NCBI RefSeq assembly: GCF_004022705.2
Contig: NZ_RZOY02000013.1
Span: forward strand, 161,541-225,540
DNA: 64,000 bases
Source of the DNA: Mesorhizobium sp. M2D.F.Ca.ET.226.01.1.1
Lineage (GTDB): Bacteria > Pseudomonadota > Alphaproteobacteria > Rhizobiales > Rhizobiaceae
Direction: 5' to 3'
Part shown: piece after piece, positions 8,075-16,184 of the stretch
How the letters are laid out: each line of letters starts with the position of its first letter
Position numbering within the stretch: the stretch's first letter is position 1
Program-made: the position numbers and the translations under genes
The notes under the pieces: generated by a model
The model's input: the letters and a program-made list of their open reading frames with translations, nothing else
The model's database searches: none
Told to the model about the DNA's origin: nothing

Positions 8075-8716
8075 CTAGACCAGCACCAGTCCCTGCCGCA
8101 TCGCAATCGCGATCGCATCGGTGCGGTTGGCGGCGCCGAGCTTGATCAGGATGGCGGCGACATGGAACTTCGCCGTGTGTACGGAAATGTTGAGCCGCCT
8201 GGCGATCACCTTGTTCGGCGCGCCTTCCGCCAGCAGCGCCAGCACTTCCGCCTCGCGCGGCGACAAGGCTGGGCGAGCCTGATTGTCGTCCGGTACATCC
8301 TCGTCGGCGAGGGCGTCATGGAAATCGGCATGCGCGACCTCCGGCGATCCTAACCTGCTTATGTGATAGCCGGAGGCGGCCAACCGCGCCGCGGCGGCGA
8401 TCAACAGGCTATCCGCCGACTGCGGCAGCACGGCAACCACGTTGCCGGAAAGCCGCTCGTGGCCGCTGCGACGGGAAAGCAGCACGACCGGCATCGTCAA
8501 GCCGACGGCCCGGCTTTCCAAAGCCGTGTCGTCGGTCACCGCGACGTCCGCCGCCTGACCGGTGCTCCCGGCCAGTGTCGGCAGCAGATCGTCGCTGGCG
8601 GCGAGCGCATCGGCAAGCTGCTCGGCGCGCTGGGCATCACCGAGCGCCACCAGAACCGTCAGCCGGTGGGCTGACGGTTCCGTTCTTGCGATCACTTGTG
8701 CTGCGCTGCTTGCCAT
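8075..8716 (-). CDS. LuxR/NarL-type transcriptional regulator with degenerate receiver
   Basis: Encodes 213 residues. The C-terminal 60 residues hold a LuxR/GerE helix-turn-helix (LSPREAEVLALLAEGAPNKV, then IARRLNISVHTAKFHV). The N-terminal 130 residues look like a response-regulator fold, but no clear phospho-accepting Asp with the usual acidic pocket and Lys is visible, so it may be phosphorylation-independent. The ATG lies only 8 bases after the stop codon of the protease-like gene, so the two are co-transcribed. Its likely role is to control the divergent protease or this locus itself. Confidence 0.85.
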   Translation of the reverse strand: MASSAAQVIARTEPSAHRLTVLVALGDAQRAEQLADALAASDDLLPTLAGSTGQAADVAVTDDTALESRAVGLTMPVVLLSRRSGHERLSGNVVAVLPQSADSLLIAAAARLAASGYHISRLGSPEVAHADFHDALADEDVPDDNQARPALSPREAEVLALLAEGAPNKVIARRLNISVHTAKFHVAAILIKLGAANRTDAIAIAMRQGLVLV

Positions 8717-8724
8717 CAGCCCTC

Positions 8725-9600
8725 TCAGCTCAGCGGCTTTTCGCCGATGGTGATAGACACGTCGCGCTCGGCGCCGCTGCTAGAAACACCGAGCGTCACG
8801 GTCGTGCCGGCACTGTCCGGACCGAGCTTGCGGATCAGCTCGCGCGGGCCGTGCACCGCCTCCCCATTCCAGGCGACGACGATGTCACCGACATGCAGGC
8901 CGGCGGCCTTGGCCGGGCCGTTGTCGTCGAGGCTCATCACCATGGCGCCCTTCGTGTCGCCATTGCGGATCGGATGCAGCCCGGCGCCAAGGTAGCCACG
9001 CGCCACATGACCCTTTTCGCGCAGCGTCGCCACCGCCCGCTCGATCGTCTCATAGGGCATCACCAGGGCTCGCCGGCGCGGCCCAAACAAGAGCATGCCG
9101 ATCAGGCCGCCCTTGGCGTCGAGCACCGGCCCACCCTCGAAGCGACCGCCGGTGTTGATGGCGAGGTTGATGCGCCGGTCGATGGTGCCGCCGCGCATGG
9201 AGCGCCAAGCCGGACCGACCTCGCCGACCGAGCCGAACACCGCAAGCGCGGCGCCCTCGGTGCTGCCGACGGCGATCGCCAGATTGCCGGGCCGCACAGT
9301 GCCAGCCTGAGTGAGTTGCGGCAAACCGGCAGCGCCGGAAGCCGGCTTCAGCAGGGCAACGCCCGTCGATGGATCGCGGCCGACGAGTTCCGCCTTGGCG
9401 GTTTCGCCGGAGGCCAGCGTCAATTCGATTTCCTCGCCGGTTTCGACCGCTTCCTCGGCGGTGACAAAGTAGCCGTCGCGCCAATGGAAGGCGCTCGCGG
9501 TGCGGTGATGGTGCGTGACGAAACTCGCCAGCGCCGGAGCAGCGGTGGCCGCGACATCGGCGATCGCGTCGGAAAAGGCACTGAGATTGAAGTCGCTCAT
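8725..9600 (-). CDS. PDZ pseudoprotease (trypsin-fold protein without catalytic triad)
   Basis: Encodes 291 residues without signal peptide. It aligns over its length with the intact protease encoded divergently at 9769-10713, including the C-terminal PDZ domain (about 195-285, GYLGAGLHP ... GLHVGDIVVAWNGEAV). All three catalytic positions are changed: TNFHVV is TAEEAV (Glu about 50), DTDIALV is STGVALL (Gly about 80), and GNSGGPLV is RFEGGPVL (Glu about 155). The fold motifs around them are kept, so this is a conserved non-catalytic protein rather than a decayed gene. It probably binds peptides or the protease. It is the first gene of an operon with the LuxR regulator. Confidence 0.85.
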   Translation of the reverse strand: MSDFNLSAFSDAIADVAATAAPALASFVTHHHRTASAFHWRDGYFVTAEEAVETGEEIELTLASGETAKAELVGRDPSTGVALLKPASGAAGLPQLTQAGTVRPGNLAIAVGSTEGAALAVFGSVGEVGPAWRSMRGGTIDRRINLAINTGGRFEGGPVLDAKGGLIGMLLFGPRRRALVMPYETIERAVATLREKGHVARGYLGAGLHPIRNGDTKGAMVMSLDDNGPAKAAGLHVGDIVVAWNGEAVHGPRELIRKLGPDSAGTTVTLGVSSSGAERDVSITIGEKPLS

Positions 9601-9768
9601 AAGACTGTCTCCTGGGTTCGGTGACCCAGATATCGCTCCATAGTGCCGTCGCGGGTACTCGCCTGACGGCTAGTCGGCAGCCGGACTGGCCATTTGGTCA
9701 GGTCGCGGCACATGCGGCCGCTCCGCACATATAGTCATCATTCCGCAAGATCACATGGGAACACACCG

Positions 9769-10713
9769 ATGGCTTTCGCAGCCGAAAAACTTCCATCCGA
9801 TGACACCTTGCTCGACGCCTACTCGGCATCCGTCGCCGACGCTGTCGACCGCATCGGTCCGGCCGTCTGCCGCATCGAGCGCATCGGCGCCGGCGGCCAT
9901 GGCTCCGGCTTCGTCATCGCGCAGGATGGGCTCATTGTCACCAACTTCCATGTCGTCGGTGACGCGCGCGCCGTGCGCGTGACGATGCCGGACGGCGCCG
10001 CGCGCGAAGGCCACGTGCTTGGGCGCGATCCGGATACCGACATAGCGCTGGTCCGGGCCGACGGCAATTTTGCCGACGTCGCGCCGCTCGGCGATTCCAA
10101 GCGCCTGCGCCGCGGCCAGATCGCGATCGCCATCGGCAATCCGCTTGGCTTCGAATGGACCGTGACCGCCGGCGTCGTCTCCGCGCTCGGCCGCTCGATG
10201 CGCGCCTCGACCGGCCGGCTGATCGACGACGTCATCCAGACCGATGCAGCGCTCAATCCCGGCAATTCCGGCGGGCCGCTGGTGTCGTCGGCCGGCGAGG
10301 TGATCGGCGTCAACACCGCCATGATCCACGGCGCTCAAGGAATCGCCTTCGCGGTCGCTTCCAACACCGCCAATTTCGTCATCTCCGAGATCATCCGCTT
10401 CGGCCGCGTGCGCCGGGCCTTCATCGGCGTCTCCGCCGACACGACCAACCTGCCGCGCCGCGCCGCACTCCTGTCGCAGGTGACCACGAACACGGCGGTG
10501 CGCCTGCGCAGCGTCGAGAAGAACGGACCCGCCGCCAAGGCCGGTCTGAAGGAAGGGGACATCATCGCGGCAATAGACGGACGGCCGGTCACCGGCGTCG
10601 ACGATCTGGTGCGCATCCTCGACGCCGAGCGCATCGGCCGCGAAACGCTCTGCACCGTCGTGCGCCGCACCGGCGTCAGCCAGGTGGCGGTGGTGCCGGT
10701 GGCTCGGAGTTGA
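9769..10713 (+). CDS. trypsin-like serine protease with PDZ domain, DegP/HtrA-type, cytoplasmic
   Basis: Encodes 314 residues; start ATG 9769, the first with a plausible ribosome site (GGGA). No signal peptide or membrane segment is seen, unusual for HtrA proteins and suggesting a cytoplasmic site. The triad is intact: His61 in VTNFHVV, Asp91 in DTDIALV and Ser167 in NPGNSGGPLV. One PDZ domain follows (about 220-310, AFIGVSADT ... GLKEGDIIAAIDGRPV). It is transcribed away from the pseudoprotease/LuxR operon, and the three likely form one functional locus. The stop codon lies 3 bases from that of the convergent arginase-like gene. Confidence 0.9.
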   Translation: MAFAAEKLPSDDTLLDAYSASVADAVDRIGPAVCRIERIGAGGHGSGFVIAQDGLIVTNFHVVGDARAVRVTMPDGAAREGHVLGRDPDTDIALVRADGNFADVAPLGDSKRLRRGQIAIAIGNPLGFEWTVTAGVVSALGRSMRASTGRLIDDVIQTDAALNPGNSGGPLVSSAGEVIGVNTAMIHGAQGIAFAVASNTANFVISEIIRFGRVRRAFIGVSADTTNLPRRAALLSQVTTNTAVRLRSVEKNGPAAKAGLKEGDIIAAIDGRPVTGVDDLVRILDAERIGRETLCTVVRRTGVSQVAVVPVARS

Positions 10714-10716
10714 TCC

Positions 10717-11628
10717 CTATGCGGGTCTGACGACCCGCTCGAGCAGCGACACCAGCAACAGTGCCAACTCGCCGGTCGGATCGAGTTCCGGGTCAAAGAT
10801 CGTCATATCCATGCCGATGCATCGCCGGTCTTCCGCCAATGGCGACAGGATCGCCACGAGATTGTCGAGATCGATGCCGGGACTGCCGGGCGAATCCACG
10901 GCCGGCATCACCGTCTGGTCGAGCACATCGACATCGAGATGCAGCCAATAGGGGCAATCGGCGCGCGCCAGGGCTGCCCATGTGTGGTCCAGCACTCCCG
11001 CCGAGCCCATTTCCCGGACCGCGAAGACGTCGATGCGTGTGATCGCGGTCGCGTTGATATCGGCCCAAGCAAAGTCGGGATCGCGGCTGTTGCGCTCGCC
11101 GATCTGCACCACCGCTTCGTCCGCGACCAGCGGACCGGCAATGCCCGGCCATTCGGTGAGCAGCGGCTCACCCCGCCCGGTGGCAAGAGCCAGATCCATG
11201 CCGGCGGCCGAGCCGAGTGTAGCGTTGGCATCGTAGTTGCCGGGATGGCGGAAATCGCTGTGGCCGTCGACATGCACCAGCGCGACGGGACCCGATCGCC
11301 GCGCGGCCGCCAACGCGCCGAGCAGCACCGAGCAATCACCGCCGATGACCAGCGGCCACTCGCCGCGCACGAGCGCATCGGCGACTGCATCTGCCAATTC
11401 GAGGTTGAAGCGGCGAATCGCATGGCCGTTGCGCAGCCGGGTGCCGGGCTCCGGTGAGGCGCTGTAGGCCGGCCGCTCCAGATCGATCACAGCGGCAGGC
11501 GCCACGGTTTCGACGAGACCGGCCTTGGTCAAAGCCTCCGGTGCCCGCCAGGTACCGGGAACGTGGCCAGGCCGCAAAGGCCGCAACCCGAGATTGGAGG
11601 GCGCACGAAAAAGGCATGTGTCCCGCAT
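10717..11628 (-). CDS. arginase/agmatinase-family ureohydrolase
   Basis: Encodes 303 residues from ATG 11628 (MRDTCLFRAP). The family hydrolyses guanidino groups using two Mn ions. Metal motifs are GGDCS (residues 96-100), HVDGHSDF (119-126) and LHLDVDVLD further on. The first is normally GGDHS, so a metal-binding His is Cys here, and DGHSD replaces DAHxD. Both changes occur in an uncharacterised alphaproteobacterial subgroup as far as I recall. The substrate is therefore uncertain. The gene stands alone, convergent with the protease gene. Confidence 0.82.
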   Translation of the reverse strand: MRDTCLFRAPSNLGLRPLRPGHVPGTWRAPEALTKAGLVETVAPAAVIDLERPAYSASPEPGTRLRNGHAIRRFNLELADAVADALVRGEWPLVIGGDCSVLLGALAAARRSGPVALVHVDGHSDFRHPGNYDANATLGSAAGMDLALATGRGEPLLTEWPGIAGPLVADEAVVQIGERNSRDPDFAWADINATAITRIDVFAVREMGSAGVLDHTWAALARADCPYWLHLDVDVLDQTVMPAVDSPGSPGIDLDNLVAILSPLAEDRRCIGMDMTIFDPELDPTGELALLLVSLLERVVRPA

Positions 11629-11731
11629 GCGGCAGAATCCGGTTTCAACACTCTTGCCAGCATAGATCGCCACGAAGGTTTCCGGCCATATAGTCGGAGC
11701 CGAATGCCGACATATGCCGCGAGCGCGAAGC

Positions 11732-12157
11732 TCAGGCTTGCGCTGCGCCCTTGGCATATTGCGCCAAAAATTCCTCGCTCGGCGGGATCGGCTTGATGAC
11801 GTCGATCAGCACGCCGTTGGGATCCCTGGTGATGAAATGGCGCTGGCCGAACGGTTCGTCGCGTAGCGTGCGCAGGATCGGCAGGCCGGCGGCGACGACG
11901 CGCTCGTAGACGGCGTCGGGATCGCGGACCTCGAAATTGATCAGCAGGCCGGATGTGCGTCCGCGCCCCTCTTGCGGGATCGTCTCATGGTCGCCCTGGA
12001 CGATGCCGAGATTGACGCGCCGGTCCTCGCTGGAGCGCAGATGGACATACCAGTCGCTCGCAAACAGCGGCTCGAAGCGGAAGTGCGTGACATAAAAATC
12101 CGCGGTGCCCGCGACGTCGCCGGTCATCAGCACCGGATAATAGCTGGTCGTCTTCAT
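11732..12157 (-). CDS. VOC-family protein (glyoxalase/bleomycin-resistance fold)
   Basis: Encodes 141 residues from ATG 12157, preceded by GAGGAGAAGGA. Two beta-alpha-beta-beta-beta modules are visible: YYPVLMTGDVAGTADFYVTH at the start and FEVRDPDAVYERVVAAG in the second half, ending RHFITRDPNGVLIDVIKP, the typical metal-ligand strand of the vicinal oxygen chelate fold. Members include isomerases, dioxygenases and antibiotic-binding proteins; the substrate is unknown. It is divergent from a TetR gene across a 66-base gap with two palindromes, so it is very likely the regulated target. Confidence 0.87.
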   Translation of the reverse strand: MKTTSYYPVLMTGDVAGTADFYVTHFRFEPLFASDWYVHLRSSEDRRVNLGIVQGDHETIPQEGRGRTSGLLINFEVRDPDAVYERVVAAGLPILRTLRDEPFGQRHFITRDPNGVLIDVIKPIPPSEEFLAQYAKGAAQA

Positions 12158-12178
12158 CTTTCCTTCTCCTCGCATCCA

Positions 12179-12223
12179 ACATACAGTCTGTATGTAAATG
12201 CAAATAACATACAGGCTGCATGT
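12179..12223. promoter_or_regulatory. two TetR operators between VOC gene and tetR
   Basis: ACATACAGTCTGTATGT (12179-12195) is a perfect palindrome. ACATACAGGCTGCATGT (12207-12223) is a near copy with one mismatched pair. Their centres are 28 bases apart. The second ends at the base before the tetR start codon, so a bound repressor would block both genes. Confidence 0.85.
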
Positions 12224-12850
12224 ATGCAACAGGAGTCCGGACGCCGTTCCAACCGCGATCGTACCGAGGCGACGCGCGCCGATCTGATCCGCGCGGCGCG
12301 AAAGCTGTTTACGGAAAAATCCTATGCCGAGACCGGCACGCCCGAGATCGTCGCCGAGGCCGGCGTGACGCGCGGCGCGCTCTATCATCACTTCGCCGAC
12401 AAGCAGGCGCTGTTCGCCGCGGTCGTGGAACAGGAGGCGGCGGCAGTGGCTGCCGAGATCGACCATGCCTCCCCGCCCTCGCTTTCCGCCTGCGACGCCT
12501 TGATCGCCGGATCGGACGCCTATCTCAAGGCCATGCGAGCGCCCGGCCGCACACGCCTTCTGCTGCTAGACGGCCCGGCCGTGCTTGGCCGCGCCGCCAT
12601 GGACGCAATAGATAACCGCCATGGCAACCGCTCGCTGCGCGAGGGCCTGGTCGCCGCGATGCGGGCGCAAGCGATGACCAGATTGCCGGCCGAAGCGCTG
12701 ACCGCCCTGCTGGCGGCCGCCTTCGACCGGGCAGCTTTAGCCATCGAGGCCGGCGCGTCTGCCGAGGATTATCGCGCGGTGCTGATTGCGCTCATGGACG
12801 GCTTGTCTCCGGCCCCTCCTCCGTCCACACGCCCGGCTCCATCTCGTTGA
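12224..12850 (+). CDS. TetR-family transcriptional repressor
   Basis: Encodes 208 residues from ATG 12224. Residues 15-60 are the TetR DNA-binding domain (RADLIRAARKLFTEKSYAET ... GVTRGALYHHFADKQALFAA). The rest is the ligand-binding domain. The start codon directly follows an operator half-site with no Shine-Dalgarno sequence, so the mRNA may be leaderless or nearly so. The last 59 bases overlap the 3' end of the convergent LysR gene. It most likely represses the divergent VOC gene and itself. Confidence 0.9.
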   Translation: MQQESGRRSNRDRTEATRADLIRAARKLFTEKSYAETGTPEIVAEAGVTRGALYHHFADKQALFAAVVEQEAAAVAAEIDHASPPSLSACDALIAGSDAYLKAMRAPGRTRLLLLDGPAVLGRAAMDAIDNRHGNRSLREGLVAAMRAQAMTRLPAEALTALLAAAFDRAALAIEAGASAEDYRAVLIALMDGLSPAPPPSTRPAPSR

Positions 12851-13739
12851 AGCAGCCCAGCTGCCGCTTGAACTCGTCGATCAACCAGGACGCCGCCGGC
12901 TTGGGGCTGCGGTCGTTGCGGTGCATGGCATACATCGGCGAACGAACCTCGCGATAAGGCTCGAGATCGAGTTCGACCAAGCGGCCGCTGGCAAGATCGT
13001 CGGCAATCAGCCAGCGCGGCAACCCGCCCCAGCCGAGACCTTCGCGCATCAGTGCGTGCTTCGTGCGCACATCCGTCAGCCGCCAGGTGCGGTAGGCAAA
13101 GACGCCATAGTCGCGCCCGCGCGTCCGCTCCGACTGGTCGGTGACGACGAGCTGGATATGCTCGCGCAGATCCTCGACCGCGACCGGCTTGGGCAGTTTC
13201 GCCAGCGGATGGTCGGGCGCCGCCGCCGGGACCATCGAGGTGAAGCCAATGTACAGCAGATTGACTTCGGCATCGCCCTGCAGGCCGCCGAAGCCAAGAT
13301 CCACCTGGCCATTGACAACCTGATCGACGATCAGGCCAAGCGAGCCGATATAAAGGCGCAGCATCACCGCCGGAAACTGGGCCTCGAAGGCCTTGAGCAC
13401 GCGCACCAGCGCTGGCGAAGGCAGTGTCACGTCGACCGATATCGCCACTTCCGCCTCCAGCCCCTGCCGGTAGCCGTCGGCGCGTGAACGGATGCGCTGC
13501 AGCACGCCGATCATGCGTCGCGCGTCCTCCAGCATCGCCTTACCGACATCCGTCAGTTGCGGCTCGCGCACGCCTTCACGCTCGAACAATTTCAGGCCGA
13601 GCTGCGCTTCGAGATTGGCGATACCGTAACTCACCACCGACTGCGCCCGGTTGAGCTTGCGCCCCGCTGCCGAGAAGCTGCCGGTATCGGCCACCGCCAC
13701 CAGGATTTGGAGCTGGTCCAATGTCGGGTTCGGTTGCAT
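12792..13739 (-). CDS. LysR-family transcriptional regulator
   Basis: Encodes 315 residues. The N-terminal winged helix (LDQLQILVAVADTGSFSAAG ... LNRAQSVVSYGIANLEAQLG) is typical, though the usual recognition residues are varied (AQSVVSYGI rather than SQPAVSxxI). The remainder is the periplasmic-binding-like effector domain. It is divergent from the azoreductase gene, its probable target. The 3' end overlaps that of the convergent tetR by 59 bases. LysR regulators of azoreductases usually sense quinones or other electrophiles, which is an inference here. Confidence 0.9.
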   Translation of the reverse strand: MQPNPTLDQLQILVAVADTGSFSAAGRKLNRAQSVVSYGIANLEAQLGLKLFEREGVREPQLTDVGKAMLEDARRMIGVLQRIRSRADGYRQGLEAEVAISVDVTLPSPALVRVLKAFEAQFPAVMLRLYIGSLGLIVDQVVNGQVDLGFGGLQGDAEVNLLYIGFTSMVPAAAPDHPLAKLPKPVAVEDLREHIQLVVTDQSERTRGRDYGVFAYRTWRLTDVRTKHALMREGLGWGGLPRWLIADDLASGRLVELDLEPYREVRSPMYAMHRNDRSPKPAASWLIDEFKRQLGCFNEMEPGVWTEEGPETSRP

Positions 13740-13854
13740 AGGCAGTCCATCCGTTTTGTTGATGGATTATATATAGATTATGCCAGTTATCCTGATGGGG
13801 CAGCAATCCCATATTGCGGGGGAAAGTTCAATCCAACCCCAAGGGGACACCGCC
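13740..13854. promoter_or_regulatory. divergent LysR/azoreductase promoter region
   Basis: A 115-base gap with a strongly AT-rich core (GGATTATATATAGATTATG, 13761-13779) flanked by TGG and CCA, an imperfect dyad fitting a LysR T-N11-A site. The exact site cannot be fixed by eye. Confidence 0.4.
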
Positions 13855-14493
13855 ATGTCTATTCTTCTCGTAACCTCCAGCCCGCGCGGCACTGCTTCGC
13901 ACTCGACCCGCGTCGCCACCGATCTTGCCCAGAAGCTGGTTGCAGCCGATCCGTCCAACACGCTCGTCGTGCGCGACCTGGTCGCCAACCCGCTGCCGCA
14001 TATCGACCCTGACTACGCCACCGGCATCTACACGCCGGCCGAAGCCCGCACGCCGCGCCAAGCCGAGGTCGTCGGCGTTTCCGACGCCGTGCTCGACGAG
14101 GTCTTCGCCGCCGACACGATCATCCTCGCCACCGGCTTCATCAACTTCAACATCTCCTCGACGTTGAAGTCCTGGGTCGACCACGTCGCCCGCTCGGGCA
14201 AGACCTTTGCCTATGGCGAAGGCGGTCCGAAGGGTCTCGTCAGCGGCAAGAAGGTCTATATCGTGCTCGCTTCCGGCGGCATCTATTCGGAAGGCGCCGC
14301 GGTGCAGATGGACCACGCGGTTCCCTATCTGCGCAGCGTGCTCGGCTTCCTCGGCATGACCGACGTTGAAGTCATCCGCGTCGAGGGCGTGGGCATGGGC
14401 GCTGACGCCGTCACCGCCGCGCTCGCCAAGGCCACCGCCAAGGTCGACGCCATCGCTGCCGCCAATGCCGAGCAGGTTGCCGCCGCGGCCTGA
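13855..14493 (+). CDS. azoR: FMN-dependent NADH azoreductase / quinone reductase
   Basis: Encodes 212 residues from ATG 13855. The flavodoxin fold is shown by the phosphate-binding loop TSSPRGTASHSTRVA near residue 7 and the AzoR signature GFINFNISSTLKSWVDHVAR with SGKTFAYGEGGPKGL. AzoR enzymes reduce quinones and azo compounds by two-electron transfer from NADH via FMN, protecting against thiol and quinone stress. It is controlled in all likelihood by the divergent LysR gene. A strong hairpin follows the stop codon. Confidence 0.9.
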   Translation: MSILLVTSSPRGTASHSTRVATDLAQKLVAADPSNTLVVRDLVANPLPHIDPDYATGIYTPAEARTPRQAEVVGVSDAVLDEVFAADTIILATGFINFNISSTLKSWVDHVARSGKTFAYGEGGPKGLVSGKKVYIVLASGGIYSEGAAVQMDHAVPYLRSVLGFLGMTDVEVIRVEGVGMGADAVTAALAKATAKVDAIAAANAEQVAAAA

Positions 14494-14514
14494 TCGCCAC
14501 ACCGGAAATGAAAG

Positions 14515-14547
14515 AGGCAGGCGCCCGCCAGCGCCTGCCTATTCTGT
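14515..14547 (+). terminator. terminator after azoR
   Basis: AGGCAGGCGC, loop CCGCCA, GCGCCTGCCT at 14515-14540, followed by the T-rich ATTCTGTATTT. Confidence 0.75.
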
Positions 14548-14554
14548 ATTTGGC

Positions 14555-14811
14555 TCCCGGCCGGCGCTGGTGATCGTGGCGATCCAGAACGCGCTGCCGA
14601 TCTGGAACGACTTTTTCTTGCCCCTGGTGCTGATCACCCCCGACAATTTGAGGACACTGCCTCAGGGGCTGACCGTGTTCGTTGACGAATTCACCACCGA
14701 TTGGGGGTGCTGTTCGCCGGGCTGACACTGGCGGCGCTGCCGATTACCTTGCGCTACATCGTGCTGTCGAGGCAGTTCATCTCCGGCATCACGCAAGGCG
14801 CGGTCAAATAG
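14555..14811 (+). pseudogene. carbohydrate ABC transporter permease, C-terminal remnant
   Basis: From 14555 the frame reads VAIQNALPIWNDFFLPLVLI then LRTLPQGLTVFVDEFTTDWG, the conserved C-terminal end of a MalG-type permease. Around 14706 one G is missing, and the protein continues in the next frame as VLFAGLTLAALPITLRYIVL then SRQFISGITQGAVK, stopping at 14809-14811. The first two thirds, with the EAA loop, are absent. This is the dead tail of a transporter gene left between azoR and the BKACE gene, probably by a deletion. Confidence 0.85.
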
Positions 14812-14844
14812 GCGCGGTCAAAACAGGAAGTCAGGGCATCAAAA

Positions 14845-15777
14845 GTGGCGAACCAGAACAAGATCATCATCACCTGTGCGGTCACGGGCTCGATCCATAC
14901 CCCGTCGATGTCGCCGCATCTGCCGGTGACGGCCGAGGAGATCGCGACCGCGGCGATCGAGGCGGCCGAGGCGGGTGCCGCGATCGTCCACCTTCACGCC
15001 CGCAACCCGGTCGACGGGCGCCCCGATCAATCTACCGAGGCCTTCGCGCCGTTCCTGCAGGTCATCAAGCAGCGCTCCAACTGCGTCGTCAACATCACCA
15101 CCGGGGGTGCGGCGACGATGAGCGTGGAGGAGCGCGTCAGGCCGGCGAAGATGTTTGCCCCCGAAGTCGCGTCGCTCAACATGGGCTCGATGAATTTCGC
15201 GCTGTTTCCGATGCTGGAGCGGTTCAAGACCTTCGAGCATGACTGGGAGCGGCCCTATCTCGAATCCTCGCGCGACCGCATCTTCCGCAACACCTTTGGC
15301 GACATCGAGCACATATTGCGCACCTGCGCCGACAACGGCACGCGCTTCGAAATCGAGTGCTACGACATCGGCCATCTCTACACGCTGGCGCATTTCGTCG
15401 AGCGCGGCCTGGTCAAGGCGCCGTTCTTCGTCCAGAGCGTGTTCGGCATCCTCGGCGGCATCGGCACGCATCCGGAGGATGTCGCCCACATGAAACGCAC
15501 GGCCGACCGGCTGTTCGGCAACGACTATCGCTGGTCGGTGCTCGGCGCCGGCCGCCATCAGTTGCCGATCGCCACGCAGGCGATTGCGCTGGGCGGCAAT
15601 GTGCGCGTCGGCCTCGAGGATTCGCTGTGGATCGGCAAGGGCAAGCTCGCCCGCTCCAGCGCCGAACAGGTCACCAAGGTGCGCCAGATCATCGAAGGCC
15701 TCGGCGCCTCGATCGCCACGCCAGACGAGGCGCGCCAGATCCTGCAGCTCAAGGGCGGCGACAAGGTCGCGTTCTGA
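14845..15777 (+). CDS. BKACE-family beta-keto acid cleavage enzyme (DUF849)
   Basis: Encodes 310 residues from a GTG start at 14845. The family takes a beta-keto acid and acetyl-CoA and makes acetoacetate and a CoA ester; the founding member is 3-keto-5-aminohexanoate cleavage enzyme of lysine fermentation. Zinc ligands are visible as HLHAR (His49, His51), and NITTGGA, LNMGSMNF and GLEDSLW are family hallmarks. The substrate among the many BKACE groups cannot be told. The tail of a sugar-type ABC permease just upstream suggests it once lay in an uptake and degradation operon. Confidence 0.9.
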   Translation: MANQNKIIITCAVTGSIHTPSMSPHLPVTAEEIATAAIEAAEAGAAIVHLHARNPVDGRPDQSTEAFAPFLQVIKQRSNCVVNITTGGAATMSVEERVRPAKMFAPEVASLNMGSMNFALFPMLERFKTFEHDWERPYLESSRDRIFRNTFGDIEHILRTCADNGTRFEIECYDIGHLYTLAHFVERGLVKAPFFVQSVFGILGGIGTHPEDVAHMKRTADRLFGNDYRWSVLGAGRHQLPIATQAIALGGNVRVGLEDSLWIGKGKLARSSAEQVTKVRQIIEGLGASIATPDEARQILQLKGGDKVAF

Positions 15778-15822
15778 GTAGCTAGCCGTAATTGAAAGCC
15801 TGGCTATTCCGACCCTGCCCGG

Positions 15823-16116
15823 CTAGCCGAACATCCTCTCGCCCTGCTCGTCGACCAACTGGATGCCCTTCTTGATCGAGATGTCGACGGCATCGTCCAG
15901 CCCGGCGAAGCGGTCGGCGCGGATGAAGCGGTGCTCCTTCAACACGCCGTCCACTTCCTTCGAGACGACGCCGCAGGTCTGGTACTGGCCCTCGGCCTTG
16001 TAGGGCGTCGCGCTGATGAGAAACCCCTTGTGCTCGACCTGCTTTGCCGGTTTGGCCGCGCCGGCTTCCGTTGCCTCGCCACCGCCGCCGCCAAAAAGCT
16101 TCTTCAGAAAAGACAT
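15823..16116 (-). CDS. HlyU-family protein
   Basis: Encodes 97 residues. MSFLKKLFGGGG at the N-terminus and HKGFLISATPYKAEGQYQTC followed by GVVSKEVDG and HRFIRADRFAGLDDAVDISI mark the HlyU family. Named after a Vibrio haemolysin activator, most members in rhizobia have no known target and lack an obvious helix-turn-helix, so regulation is not assured. It lies alone between two unrelated genes. Confidence 0.87.
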   Translation of the reverse strand: MSFLKKLFGGGGGEATEAGAAKPAKQVEHKGFLISATPYKAEGQYQTCGVVSKEVDGVLKEHRFIRADRFAGLDDAVDISIKKGIQLVDEQGERMFG

Positions 16117-16184
16117 TTCTCAAAACTCCCATTTCACGCGGGCACCAGGAAATCGCGGCGCCCCTTGTTCACGCTGGCCCCTGT

